DNA of 64,000 nt, taken from positions 2,928,932 to 2,992,931 of the forward strand of contig NZ_CP012023.1 in NCBI RefSeq assembly GCF_001308265.1, given 5' to 3'. Below, piece after piece: positions 35,421 to 44,050 of the stretch. A program made the translations under genes and the position numbers. The DNA is from Celeribacter marinus (GTDB taxonomy: Bacteria; Pseudomonadota; Alphaproteobacteria; Rhodobacterales; Rhodobacteraceae). The notes under the pieces are model-generated. The model ran no database searches. It saw only the letters and a list, made by a program, of their open reading frames with translations, and had not been told where the DNA came from. Within the stretch, counting starts at the first letter, position 1. Each line of letters opens with the position of its first letter.

Positions 35421-35750
35421 GGCACTGTCCTTTTACGATAGATGCGGTCATAGGTTGCCTCATGTATTGCGCGTTTTACACGCCAAGTCACCACCTGAGT
35501 GCGCTAACATTTTGTGAAAATGGGTACATTGGCGTCGAAAAATACGATGCGTGATCACAAATAATATACTGTGATCACAAAAATGTGGTCACATCTTCGC
35601 TTTTGAATTCATCACAGGCCACACAGATCAAACCCGTGTGAAACTGTCAGGATTTAAACGCATATCCGCCGCACAGACGCGCGCGATTCTCACGCCCTCC
35701 CCACGTGAACATCATGGAATTTGCCTAAGATTTCATTGAAGCGCGAAAAA
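35421..35750. other. Control region upstream of sdhC
   Basis: 330 bases without a gene, between sdhC (start 35420) and the mch stop (35751). From the sdhC side it holds a CGCTAACA half-site at 35502-35509, two GTGATCAC palindromes and one near-copy between 35551 and 35593, then AT-rich filler. It is the promoter region of the sdh operon. I see no terminator and no coding frame. Confidence 0.6.
35551..35593. promoter_or_regulatory. Tandem TGTGATCACA-type operators upstream of sdhC
   Basis: GTGATCAC at 35551-35558 and at 35571-35578 are perfect palindromes whose centres are 20 bases apart; TGTGGTCACA at 35584-35593 is a one-mismatch third copy. The same 10-mer occurs twice upstream of sucC. 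The spacing near two helical turns suits two dimers on one face of the DNA. Confidence 0.7.
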
Positions 35751-36782
35751 TCACGTTGGCATCAACGCCCAGTAGTCTAGGTCAAGCAAGACATCGGGAT
35801 GGTATTTGCCCGCATCCGTCTTGAGCGCGAACTCGGGCGCACCATGTTTGTACGCGACCAGACGCAAGCGGATCGCCCCCACACCGGGCGCAGATGTCTG
35901 CGCCTTATCGAGCACTTCGGAATAGGCCCGCACGGTATCCCCCGCAAAACACGGATTGGCATGTGCGCCGCCATTGAGCCCTACGATCATCTGTGCATTG
36001 GCCAGCCCGTTAAACGACAACGCCCGCGCCATCGAAATCACGTGGCCGCCATAGATCAACTGCTTGCCGTCCTCACGGTTGGTCGCGTCGAAATGCACTT
36101 TAGCGGTGTTCTGCCACAACCGCGTGGCGATCATATGCTCGGCTTGCTCAATCGTGACGCCGTCAACATGATCGATTTTTTCACCCACGCCGTAATCGCC
36201 AAACCGGTGCGCCTCACCCGCCAGTGTGAAATTATACTGTGCGAAATCCAAACCCTCGGGGATCACGAGGTCTTTCGCCTCCAACGCGTCCGCCAACACC
36301 GGTATCACCGTTTCAGGCGCGGGCGCGTCCACGTTGTGCTTGCGCACCATGACCCAGCGCACATAGTCGAGGACCGCCTCATCATACTGGTTGAACCCCG
36401 TTGTGCGCACCCACACCACACCTGACTTACCATTCGAGTTTTGCTTGAGACCGATCACTTCGGACACAGAGCGCAGCGTGTCGCCCTCAAACACAGGCCG
36501 CAACCATCGCCCCTCGGCATACCCAAGATTGGCTACCGCATTCAAAGAGATATCAGGCACGGTTTTGCCAAAGACAACGTGAAACGCGATCAGATCATCC
36601 AGTGGCGATTTTTCAAGGCCGGATGCCTGCGCAAACTCGTCTGAGGAATAGAGCGCGTGACGGGCGGGATAGAGCGCGTGATAGAGTGCACGCTCCCCCC
36701 CCGACACCGTGCGCGGCACAGCGTGCTCGATCACTTGTCCGATTGCATAATCTTCAAAAAAGCGTCCCGAATTGGTCTTCAT
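35751..36782 (-). CDS. mch: Mesaconyl-CoA hydratase (MaoC-like)
   Basis: A 343-aa double hot-dog hydratase of the ethylmalonyl-CoA pathway that hydrates mesaconyl-CoA to beta-methylmalyl-CoA. It opens MKTNSGRFFEDYAIGQVIEH, with PLDDLIAFHVVFGKTVPDIS (MaoC active-site region) and NPCFAGDTVRAYSEVL in the C-terminal repeat. The start at 36782 is preferred over 36800 because of the conserved MKTN opening. It is the last gene of a unit mcl2-nnrU-DUF1737-mch. Confidence 0.92.
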   Translation of the reverse strand: MKTNSGRFFEDYAIGQVIEHAVPRTVSGGERALYHALYPARHALYSSDEFAQASGLEKSPLDDLIAFHVVFGKTVPDISLNAVANLGYAEGRWLRPVFEGDTLRSVSEVIGLKQNSNGKSGVVWVRTTGFNQYDEAVLDYVRWVMVRKHNVDAPAPETVIPVLADALEAKDLVIPEGLDFAQYNFTLAGEAHRFGDYGVGEKIDHVDGVTIEQAEHMIATRLWQNTAKVHFDATNREDGKQLIYGGHVISMARALSFNGLANAQMIVGLNGGAHANPCFAGDTVRAYSEVLDKAQTSAPGVGAIRLRLVAYKHGAPEFALKTDAGKYHPDVLLDLDYWALMPT

Positions 36783-36821
36783 GTCTCTCACTCTCTCCAA
36801 CGTCGGGCGCCCTCAAGGGCC

Positions 36822-37025
36822 TTAGAGCGCGCCCAATTTGACATCGCGGGAATACTCCCCCTCCGCCTCTTTTATGACCGCCTGAGCGCAGCGCATTTTA
36901 CCGCTACTCTCATCATAGGCGTAGGCGGGGGAGCCGTGTAGCTCCCACCCCTTGCTTAGGGCTTCTGTCACGCGGTGACAAAAGTCCGATGTGTCGTCCT
37001 CGGTGATCAAACGGTAGGCGCGCAT
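36822..37025 (-). CDS. DUF1737 domain-containing small protein
   Basis: A 67-aa protein, MRAYRLITEDDTSDFCHRVT, then GWELHGSPAYAYDESSGKMR, a DUF1737 domain. The start at 37025 is the conserved one; the frame open to 37079 is an extension. It lies between nnrU and mch with gaps of 10 and 39 bases. Members are cytosolic and uncharacterised. Confidence 0.85.
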   Translation of the reverse strand: MRAYRLITEDDTSDFCHRVTEALSKGWELHGSPAYAYDESSGKMRCAQAVIKEAEGEYSRDVKLGAL

Positions 37026-37035
37026 CGCTGCCCCC

Positions 37036-37584
37036 TTACATCGGGAACGGCGATGGGCCGATCCATGCGTGAAGACCACCGATCACGAGGTAGACGACGA
37101 GGGTGATCACACCCAAACGGATATCGCCCGCTTTCGAGCCACCTTTATAGGGGGCAAAGTCGTGAACCTGTTTGTTGATAAGTGTCATTTCCACGAGCGA
37201 CCAAACCAACATGCCGCCAAACAAAACAAGGCTCGCCACATCCGTGTTAACCAACAGGTGCGCCACAGCCCAAACGAGCATACCGGTGAGCATCGGATGA
37301 CGCATCTTGGCCCGCAGACGGCTTTTGGATTTTCCAAGCCCGAACAAAGCGACAGATATGACCATCAACAGGTTGTTGATGTGACGGAAAAAGTCGGGCG
37401 TAGAATACAGATCGACGGTCTCGGTAGACCGGTAGCCCACCACCATCAGCACAACGGACACCAACAAAACGAGCGCAATCGGCCCACGGCCCTTTGCGCC
37501 CATATTGGCACGCGCATCTGGCGCCAGACGTTTAAAGAGATGACCGCCGCTCCACAGCAACATCCCCAAAATAAGTAAACCCAT
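37036..37584 (-). CDS. NnrU family membrane protein
   Basis: A 182-aa membrane protein with five or more hydrophobic segments: LLILGMLLWSGGHLFKRLAP at the start, PIALVLLVSVVLMVVGYRS, MRHPMLTGMLVWAVAHLLVN (the conserved HPML-AHLLVN helix) and LVLFGGMLVWSLVE. NnrU is linked to nitric-oxide reduction in Rhodobacter, but isolated paralogs like this one are common. No nor genes are nearby, so no denitrification role is claimed. Confidence 0.88.
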   Translation of the reverse strand: MGLLILGMLLWSGGHLFKRLAPDARANMGAKGRGPIALVLLVSVVLMVVGYRSTETVDLYSTPDFFRHINNLLMVISVALFGLGKSKSRLRAKMRHPMLTGMLVWAVAHLLVNTDVASLVLFGGMLVWSLVEMTLINKQVHDFAPYKGGSKAGDIRLGVITLVVYLVIGGLHAWIGPSPFPM

Positions 37585-37611
37585 ATCTATCTCCCTGACC
37601 CCGTGGGGCGG

Positions 37612-38460
37612 TTACCCCATGGATTGAATGGCATCATGTTTGGCGAGTGTCGCCCGAGCCGTCACGATATGCAGGTTTTCAACGATTTTACCATCCACAA
37701 CCGCAACACCTTCACCTTTCGCCTCAGCCTCATCAAAGGCGGCGATCTGGCGGCGCGCGAGATCAATTTCGGCCTCGGACGGCGCAAACGCAGTATTCGC
37801 GATCTCCAATTGTGCGGGGTGGATCAGGGTTTTACCGTCAAATCCCATGTCACGGCCTTGGTCGCATTCAACTCGTAGCCCGTCCTCATCCTTGAACGCA
37901 TTATAAACACCATCAAGCGCGACAAGCCCGTAGGCCCGCGCCGCGATCAAACAAAGGTGCAACCCGCCCATCATCGGCAAACGATCGGCGCGAAAGCGCG
38001 TGTTCAACTCTTTGGCCAGATCGTTGGTGCCCATCACAAACCCCGCCATACGTGGGTGTGCGGCGATTTCGGCGGCGTTGATCATGCCCAGCGGCGTCTC
38101 CATCATCGCCCAAAGCGGCACATCGGGAATGGCGCGCGCCAGTTCCTCGACCATCGCGGCGCTCTCGACCTTTGGCAGTAAAATCCCGTCAATGTCCGCA
38201 CCGACGAACGCCGCCACATCATCACGTCCCCACGCGGTATCGAACCCGTTCACACGGACAATCTTGGCCCGCGCCCCATAGCCCCCCGCCGCAATCGCAT
38301 CCCGAAGCGTCGCGCGCGCATTTGCTTTTTCATCGGGGGCCACCGCATCCTCAAGATCGAACAAGATCGCATCACACGCGAGACCCTTGGCCTTTTCCAA
38401 CGCGCGCTCTTTTGAGCCAGGGATGTAAAGAGCGGAACGATAGGGGCGGGCCTGTGACAT
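37612..38460 (-). CDS. mcl2: HpcH/HpaI-type CoA ester lyase: (3S)-malyl-CoA thioesterase
   Basis: A 282-aa beta-barrel enzyme: RPYRSALYIPGSKERALEKA at the start, ILFDLEDAVAPDEK (metal-binding aspartates), GILLPKVESA and MMETPLGMINAAEI (catalytic glutamate), GFDGKTLIHPAQLE near the end. In Rhodobacter sphaeroides Mcl2 hydrolyses (3S)-malyl-CoA to malate and CoA, the last step of the ethylmalonyl-CoA pathway. The neighbouring mch supports Mcl2 over citrate-lyase beta subunit. The ATG at 38460 is preferred to 38550. Confidence 0.85.
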   Translation of the reverse strand: MSQARPYRSALYIPGSKERALEKAKGLACDAILFDLEDAVAPDEKANARATLRDAIAAGGYGARAKIVRVNGFDTAWGRDDVAAFVGADIDGILLPKVESAAMVEELARAIPDVPLWAMMETPLGMINAAEIAAHPRMAGFVMGTNDLAKELNTRFRADRLPMMGGLHLCLIAARAYGLVALDGVYNAFKDEDGLRVECDQGRDMGFDGKTLIHPAQLEIANTAFAPSEAEIDLARRQIAAFDEAEAKGEGVAVVDGKIVENLHIVTARATLAKHDAIQSMG

Positions 38461-38620
38461 TGATTCTTCCTTCGGGAAATTTCTGAAAGCAACATTGTTG
38501 CGCACACAGCCACAAGTACGCACCATTATGCAAGGCAAAATTTGCCGCATCGCAGAAATTGATCGGAAAAATCAAACGCCGGTCTTGGCCAAACCCCTCC
38601 CGCAACCACGGGCTATCGCA

Positions 38621-39385
38621 TCACGTCAAAGCGTCGAAAATCAGCTTTGTTCCGGTAACCACAAGGAAAATATAGGCGAGAGCAAAGAACAGCTTGTCCG
38701 ACATCTTATGGTGCAAATACGCCCCGATCAAAACGCCCACGATGGCAAACGGGAACAACATCGCATCCGCCTTGAACGTGTCGGCGTTGAAAATCCCAAC
38801 CATAAAATAGGGAATGAACTTGAGCAGATTCACCGCCCAGAACACGATCACAGATGTGGCCTGATAGGTGGTCTTGTCCATCTTTTGGCTTAGCAAATAA
38901 ACCGCCGCCGGTGGCCCGCCCGCATGCGAGATGAACGAGGTGAACCCCGTCACCATCCCCCAAAACAACCCGCCCTTTGTGCCCATCTGCACCTTGGGTT
39001 GCGGCAACCATCCTTTGGCCTTCGCGCCTTGGTAGATCACAAACCCAACCGCCACGACCCCGATCAAGAACCGGAACACATCAGGCGAGGCAATCCCGTA
39101 CAAAACGCCACCAAGCGCGATGCCGGGCACCGCACCAATGATCAAACGCCGCGCCACAGGCCAGTCCCATTTGCGCCAAAACACCCGAATGGCCGTCACA
39201 TCCATGATCATCAACAGCGGCAACATCAGCCCCACCGCCTGACCCGGGGTGAGAATCAATGCTAAAAACGGAGTGGCCGCAAACGCGGCAGCCGACCCAA
39301 ATCCACCCTTGGACATGCCCGCAAAAATGACCGCCGGAATGGCAAAAGCGAAAAAATGTGCATCAAATAACATAGACTGGTCCAA
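38621..39385 (-). CDS. TauE/SafE-family permease (second copy)
   Basis: A 254-aa membrane protein with eight or so helices: IPAVIFAGMSKGGFGSAAAF near residue 20 and FTSFISHAGGPPAAVYLL near residue 145. SKGGFG and SHAGGPP are the TauE loop motifs. It is unrelated in detail to the copy at 20.3 kb, which has GVGGG loops. It diverges from mdh and shares the GTTAACGCTAAC region. Substrate unknown; an ATG at 39373 is an alternative start. Confidence 0.87.
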   Translation of the reverse strand: MDQSMLFDAHFFAFAIPAVIFAGMSKGGFGSAAAFAATPFLALILTPGQAVGLMLPLLMIMDVTAIRVFWRKWDWPVARRLIIGAVPGIALGGVLYGIASPDVFRFLIGVVAVGFVIYQGAKAKGWLPQPKVQMGTKGGLFWGMVTGFTSFISHAGGPPAAVYLLSQKMDKTTYQATSVIVFWAVNLLKFIPYFMVGIFNADTFKADAMLFPFAIVGVLIGAYLHHKMSDKLFFALAYIFLVVTGTKLIFDALT

Positions 39386-39417
39386 TTCAGTTTTTAGCGA
39401 TTTTTCTTGATGAATAA

Positions 39418-40512
<1,095 letters not shown>

Positions 40513-40540
40513 GCACACTCAGCACACTGACGTACAAAGA

Positions 40541-40569
40541 AACCCGCCCTGTTTTGGGGCGGGTTTTTT
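40541..40569 (+). terminator. Rho-independent terminator after mdh
   Basis: AACCCGCCC (40541-40549) and GGGCGGGTT (40557-40565) form nine perfect pairs around a seven-base loop, followed by a run of T to 40569. It sits between the convergent mdh and the 316-aa gene. Confidence 0.93.
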
Positions 40570-40582
40570 CGATGCCTGCACT

Positions 40583-41533
40583 TTAGTCCTCGCGGGCCTT
40601 AGCGCGCTCAAGCAACGCATCTCTCGTTGATTCAATACTGCGGAGGCTTTGACGGGTTTTCCAGTTATTTTTCTGTAACACCGCCCGCTCGGCCGCCGCA
40701 CAGCCCAGCTTTAAATGCCCCGCTCTATGCGCCGCCGCAACCAGACTAACCAGATAGGGCGCGGCATCTCTGCGCGCCCGCAGGTGATGATAAAACGATT
40801 GGCGCGTCAATGTTCCGCCCAGCGCCTCAAGCACGATCGGCTTGAGTATCTCCATACGCCGAAACATCGGCGGCACTTTATGGGTGAAATGACGCACAGG
40901 CAGCGGCTCGATCTGCGTGCCTTTCAAGCGCTCTACATGCGCGCGGTCTTGTGGAACAAATGGATCAAACACAACAAATGCGCGCCCTGTATCCAACGGG
41001 GTCGCCGCAACATCGGTGAACGCACCGGACCAATCGCCGATCCGCATGGCGGATGTATACCTACGTTCAAATTTCGCGCGGCGCGGGCGCAAGGTCGATT
41101 GTGGCGCAAAGGCGAGAACTGTCGGGTTGGATGCCAAAGGCGAAAACGCCAATGCGCCAAACCCGCCCATCGACGCACCGTAAAAGGCGGTATTCGGATA
41201 GGAGTCAAACAACCCCTGCGCCTGAATTTCGTGCAAATGCGCCTTAAGATCGGGGCATTGAAACCAATCCATGCGCTTGGCCATCACACCCAGAGTGCCC
41301 CACCCCTGCCTATCCACAAGAGGGAACCCGAACGGCGTGCGTTTTTCCTTTTCGCGCGACGAGGCGAGGTTGTCGAAACAAACGACAAGCCGCTCTGACC
41401 CCGGGATATATGACAACACATGATGTTCGGTTTCGACAAAAAAACCACCACGCTCAACGCACGCTGTGCGCAGCCACTCGAACCCTTGAGGCAACGGCGT
41501 GTGCGTGCCGGAAAGACTGCTTTGCTCGATCAC
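40583..41533 (-). CDS. Alpha/beta-hydrolase-like protein of unknown function
   Basis: A 316-aa protein starting at GTG 41533. HHVLSYIPGSERLVVCFDNL looks like the first strands of an alpha/beta hydrolase, and FYGASMGGFGALAF near residue 120 is a nucleophile elbow (GxSxGG). Later PLDTGRAFVVFDPFVPQDRA and PVRHFTHKVPPMFRR could hold the acid and histidine. The C-terminal 90 residues are helical and basic. There is no signal peptide. It faces mdh tail to tail and its start faces the sucC promoter. I do not recognise a specific function. Confidence 0.7.
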   Translation of the reverse strand: MIEQSSLSGTHTPLPQGFEWLRTACVERGGFFVETEHHVLSYIPGSERLVVCFDNLASSREKEKRTPFGFPLVDRQGWGTLGVMAKRMDWFQCPDLKAHLHEIQAQGLFDSYPNTAFYGASMGGFGALAFSPLASNPTVLAFAPQSTLRPRRAKFERRYTSAMRIGDWSGAFTDVAATPLDTGRAFVVFDPFVPQDRAHVERLKGTQIEPLPVRHFTHKVPPMFRRMEILKPIVLEALGGTLTRQSFYHHLRARRDAAPYLVSLVAAAHRAGHLKLGCAAAERAVLQKNNWKTRQSLRSIESTRDALLERAKARED

Positions 41534-41682
41534 CTGTGCGTCACTTTTTCTGGTTACTCATACGCTAACAAACGGGCGTTGCGCGAAACCTAACAGCGGT
41601 GGCATTCATCGACAAGTGTTCGGCCCGTCTCAACGCAGCATTGGCCTACCACACCTGCTGATTCTGAGATTGGCGATCTATT

Positions 41683-41713
41683 TGTGATCACACTATTTAT
41701 TACTGTGATCACA
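41683..41713. promoter_or_regulatory. Pair of TGTGATCACA operators upstream of sucC
   Basis: TGTGATCACA occurs at 41683-41692 and 41704-41713, both perfect, with centres 21 bases apart, 109-139 bases before the sucC ATG. The pair matches the array upstream of sdhC in sequence and spacing. Confidence 0.75.
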
Positions 41714-41733
41714 AATGATCGAAACATGGCCCA

Positions 41734-41746
41734 TTTATCGCTAACA
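41734..41746. promoter_or_regulatory. CceR-like site upstream of sucC
   Basis: TTTATCGCTAACA fits TTA-N-CG-N-TAACA apart from its first base or two, 75 bases before sucC. Another CGCTAACA half-site lies at 41563-41570. Confidence 0.4.
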
Positions 41747-41821
41747 CGGCAAAAAACCGTTTCTTAACACTATTCGTGTGTGTCATGTCCTTGGGTAACC
41801 GAAAAAGGATAGGACAGTTTT

Positions 41822-43015
41822 ATGAATATCCACGAGTATCAGGCCAAGTGCCTTCTCAAGGAATACGGCGCACCGGTCTCTGACGGGCGTGTTGTTTTAA
41901 ATGCAAACGATGCAAAAGCAGCCGCAGGTGAGCTTGACGGCCCACTTTGGGTTGTAAAGGCTCAGATCCACGCGGGTGGCCGCGGCAAAGGCTCTTTCAA
42001 AGAAGCCAATGCTGGTGAAAAAGGCGGCGTTCGCCTCGCCAAATCCGTTGAGGAAGCCGCACAGGAAGCCAATCGTATGCTCGGCCACACTCTGGTCACG
42101 CACCAGACTGGCCCCGCAGGCAAACAGGTCAACCGCGTCTACATCGAAGATGGCTCTGACATTGAGCGCGAACTCTACCTCGCGCTTCTCGTAGATCGCC
42201 AGACATCGCGCGTGTCCATCGTGGCCTCCACCGAGGGCGGCATGGACATCGAGGAAGTGGCAGAAAACACACCCGAGAAAATCCTGTCCTTCTCCGTCGA
42301 TCCCGCTACGGGCTTCCAAGGCTACCACGGTCGCCGCGTCGCGTTCTCGCTTGGCCTTGAGGGCAAGCAGATCAAACAATGCGCACAGTTGCTTGCCAAC
42401 CTGTACCGCATGTTCGTCGAAAAAGACATGGAGATGCTCGAGATCAACCCATTGATCGTCACCCCTGCGGGCGACCTCAAATGTCTCGATTGCAAAGCCG
42501 GCTTTGATGACAACGCTTTGTACCGTCACGCCGACATCGTTGGCCTGCGCGACGAAACAGAAGAAGACCCCAAAGAACTTGCCGCCTCCCAACACGACCT
42601 CAACTACATCGCCCTCGACGGCGAAATCGGTTGCATGGTCAACGGTGCGGGTCTGGCGATGGCCACAATGGACATCATCAAACTCTACGGTGCGGAACCT
42701 GCCAACTTCCTCGACGTAGGTGGCGGTGCGACCAAAGAGAAAGTGACCGAAGCGTTCAAGATCATCACATCTGATCCAAACGTCAAAGGCATCCTCGTGA
42801 ACATCTTCGGCGGCATCATGCGCTGTGACGTCATCGCCGAAGGCGTGATTGCAGCCGTGAAAGAAGTCGGCCTCGAAGTGCCCCTCGTTGTCCGCCTCGA
42901 AGGCACCAACGTTGAGCTCGGCAAAGAGATCATCAAAAACTCCGGTTTGAACGTGATCGCAGCTGACGACCTCAAAGATGGCGCTCAGAAAATCGTTAAA
43001 GCAGTGAAGGGCTAA
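41822..43015 (+). CDS. sucC: Succinyl-CoA synthetase, beta subunit (ADP-forming)
   Basis: A 397-aa ATP-grasp subunit: [20 protein letters not shown] at the start, [36 protein letters not shown] (metal site), and [17 protein letters not shown] with GGGATKEKV in the CoA-ligase half. It makes ATP from succinyl-CoA in the TCA cycle. AAGGA lies about 13 bases before the ATG. It leads the operon sucC-D-A-B. Confidence 0.98.
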   Translation: MNIHEYQAKCLLKEYGAPVSDGRVVLNANDAKAAAGELDGPLWVVKAQIHAGGRGKGSFKEANAGEKGGVRLAKSVEEAAQEANRMLGHTLVTHQTGPAGKQVNRVYIEDGSDIERELYLALLVDRQTSRVSIVASTEGGMDIEEVAENTPEKILSFSVDPATGFQGYHGRRVAFSLGLEGKQIKQCAQLLANLYRMFVEKDMEMLEINPLIVTPAGDLKCLDCKAGFDDNALYRHADIVGLRDETEEDPKELAASQHDLNYIALDGEIGCMVNGAGLAMATMDIIKLYGAEPANFLDVGGGATKEKVTEAFKIITSDPNVKGILVNIFGGIMRCDVIAEGVIAAVKEVGLEVPLVVRLEGTNVELGKEIIKNSGLNVIAADDLKDGAQKIVKAVKG

Positions 43016-43020
43016 CAGAC

Positions 43021-43908
43021 ATGGCAATTCTCGTAGACGAAAACACCAAGGTTCTTTGCCAAGGCTTCACTGGCTCACAAGGCACCTTTCACTCCGAGCA
43101 AGCAATTGCATACGGCACCAAAATGGTTGGCGGCGTCACACCTGGTAAAGGTGGTTCAACCCACCTGAACCTGCCTGTGTTCAACTCCGTACACGAAGCC
43201 AAGCACGTCACAGACGCAAACGCGACCGTGATCTACGTGCCGCCCCCCTTTGCCGCGGATTCCATCCTTGAGGCGATCGACGCCGAAATGGAATTGATCA
43301 TCTGCATCACCGAGGGCATTCCCGTGCTCGACATGATGAAGGTCAAACGCGCCCTAGAGGACAGCAAATCGCGCCTCATCGGCCCGAACTGCCCTGGCGT
43401 GATTACACCTGACGCGTGCAAAATCGGCATCATGCCCGGCCACATCCACAACCGTGGATCTGTGGGCGTTGTGTCCCGTTCCGGTACGCTCACATATGAG
43501 GCCGTGAAACAGACGTCCGATCTTGGCCTTGGCCAGTCGACCGCTGTTGGCATCGGTGGCGACCCGATCAAAGGCACCGAACACATCGACGTGCTCGACA
43601 TGTTCCTCGATGATCCAGAAACCCACTCGATCATCATGATCGGTGAGATCGGTGGCTCCGCCGAAGAAGAAGCCGCTGAATTCCTCGCCGAGCAGCGCAA
43701 AAAAGGCCGCTGGAAACCAACGGCTGGCTTCATCGCGGGCCGCACCGCCCCTCCCGGCCGCCGCATGGGCCACGCAGGCGCAATCGTCGCCGGCGGTAAA
43801 GGCGATGCAGAAAGCAAGATCGAAGCGATGAAATCCGCAGGTATCGTTGTAGCCGACAGCCCAGCCACCCTTGGCGAAGCAGTGATGGAAGCCATCAAAA
43901 ACGGCTAA
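43021..43908 (+). CDS. sucD: Succinyl-CoA synthetase, alpha subunit
   Basis: A 295-aa CoA-binding and phosphohistidine subunit. [20 protein letters not shown] opens it; [35 protein letters not shown] and [20 protein letters not shown] follow, the histidine in GHAGAI being phosphorylated. It begins five bases after sucC, so the two are made together. Confidence 0.98.
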   Translation: MAILVDENTKVLCQGFTGSQGTFHSEQAIAYGTKMVGGVTPGKGGSTHLNLPVFNSVHEAKHVTDANATVIYVPPPFAADSILEAIDAEMELIICITEGIPVLDMMKVKRALEDSKSRLIGPNCPGVITPDACKIGIMPGHIHNRGSVGVVSRSGTLTYEAVKQTSDLGLGQSTAVGIGGDPIKGTEHIDVLDMFLDDPETHSIIMIGEIGGSAEEEAAEFLAEQRKKGRWKPTAGFIAGRTAPPGRRMGHAGAIVAGGKGDAESKIEAMKSAGIVVADSPATLGEAVMEAIKNG

Positions 43909-43942
43909 TCTGCCTTAGGGTCTAACCGCCCTGACACATCCT

Positions 43943-43972
43943 GCCTGCGCCCCGACAAAACGGGGCGCAGGC
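43943..43972. repeat. Strong hairpin between sucD and sucA
   Basis: GCCTGCGCCCCG (43943-43954) and CGGGGCGCAGGC (43961-43972) are perfect 12-base arms around ACAAAA, 34 bases after sucD and 78 before sucA. No T-run follows, so it is more likely an attenuator or RNA-processing and stability element than a simple terminator. Confidence 0.8.
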
Positions 43973-44050
43973 TTACGCACAAAAAGGCGATGCGCGCCGA
44001 AACTGCACCAGATAACCCTCGCGCACGAGCGCCCCAGAAAGGTCACGACG

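Noticed and set aside
41897..43027. Long leftward frame (376 codons) antisense to sucC
   Set aside because: Rich in Phe, His and Asp as expected from antisense of biased codons; it covers a full sucC.
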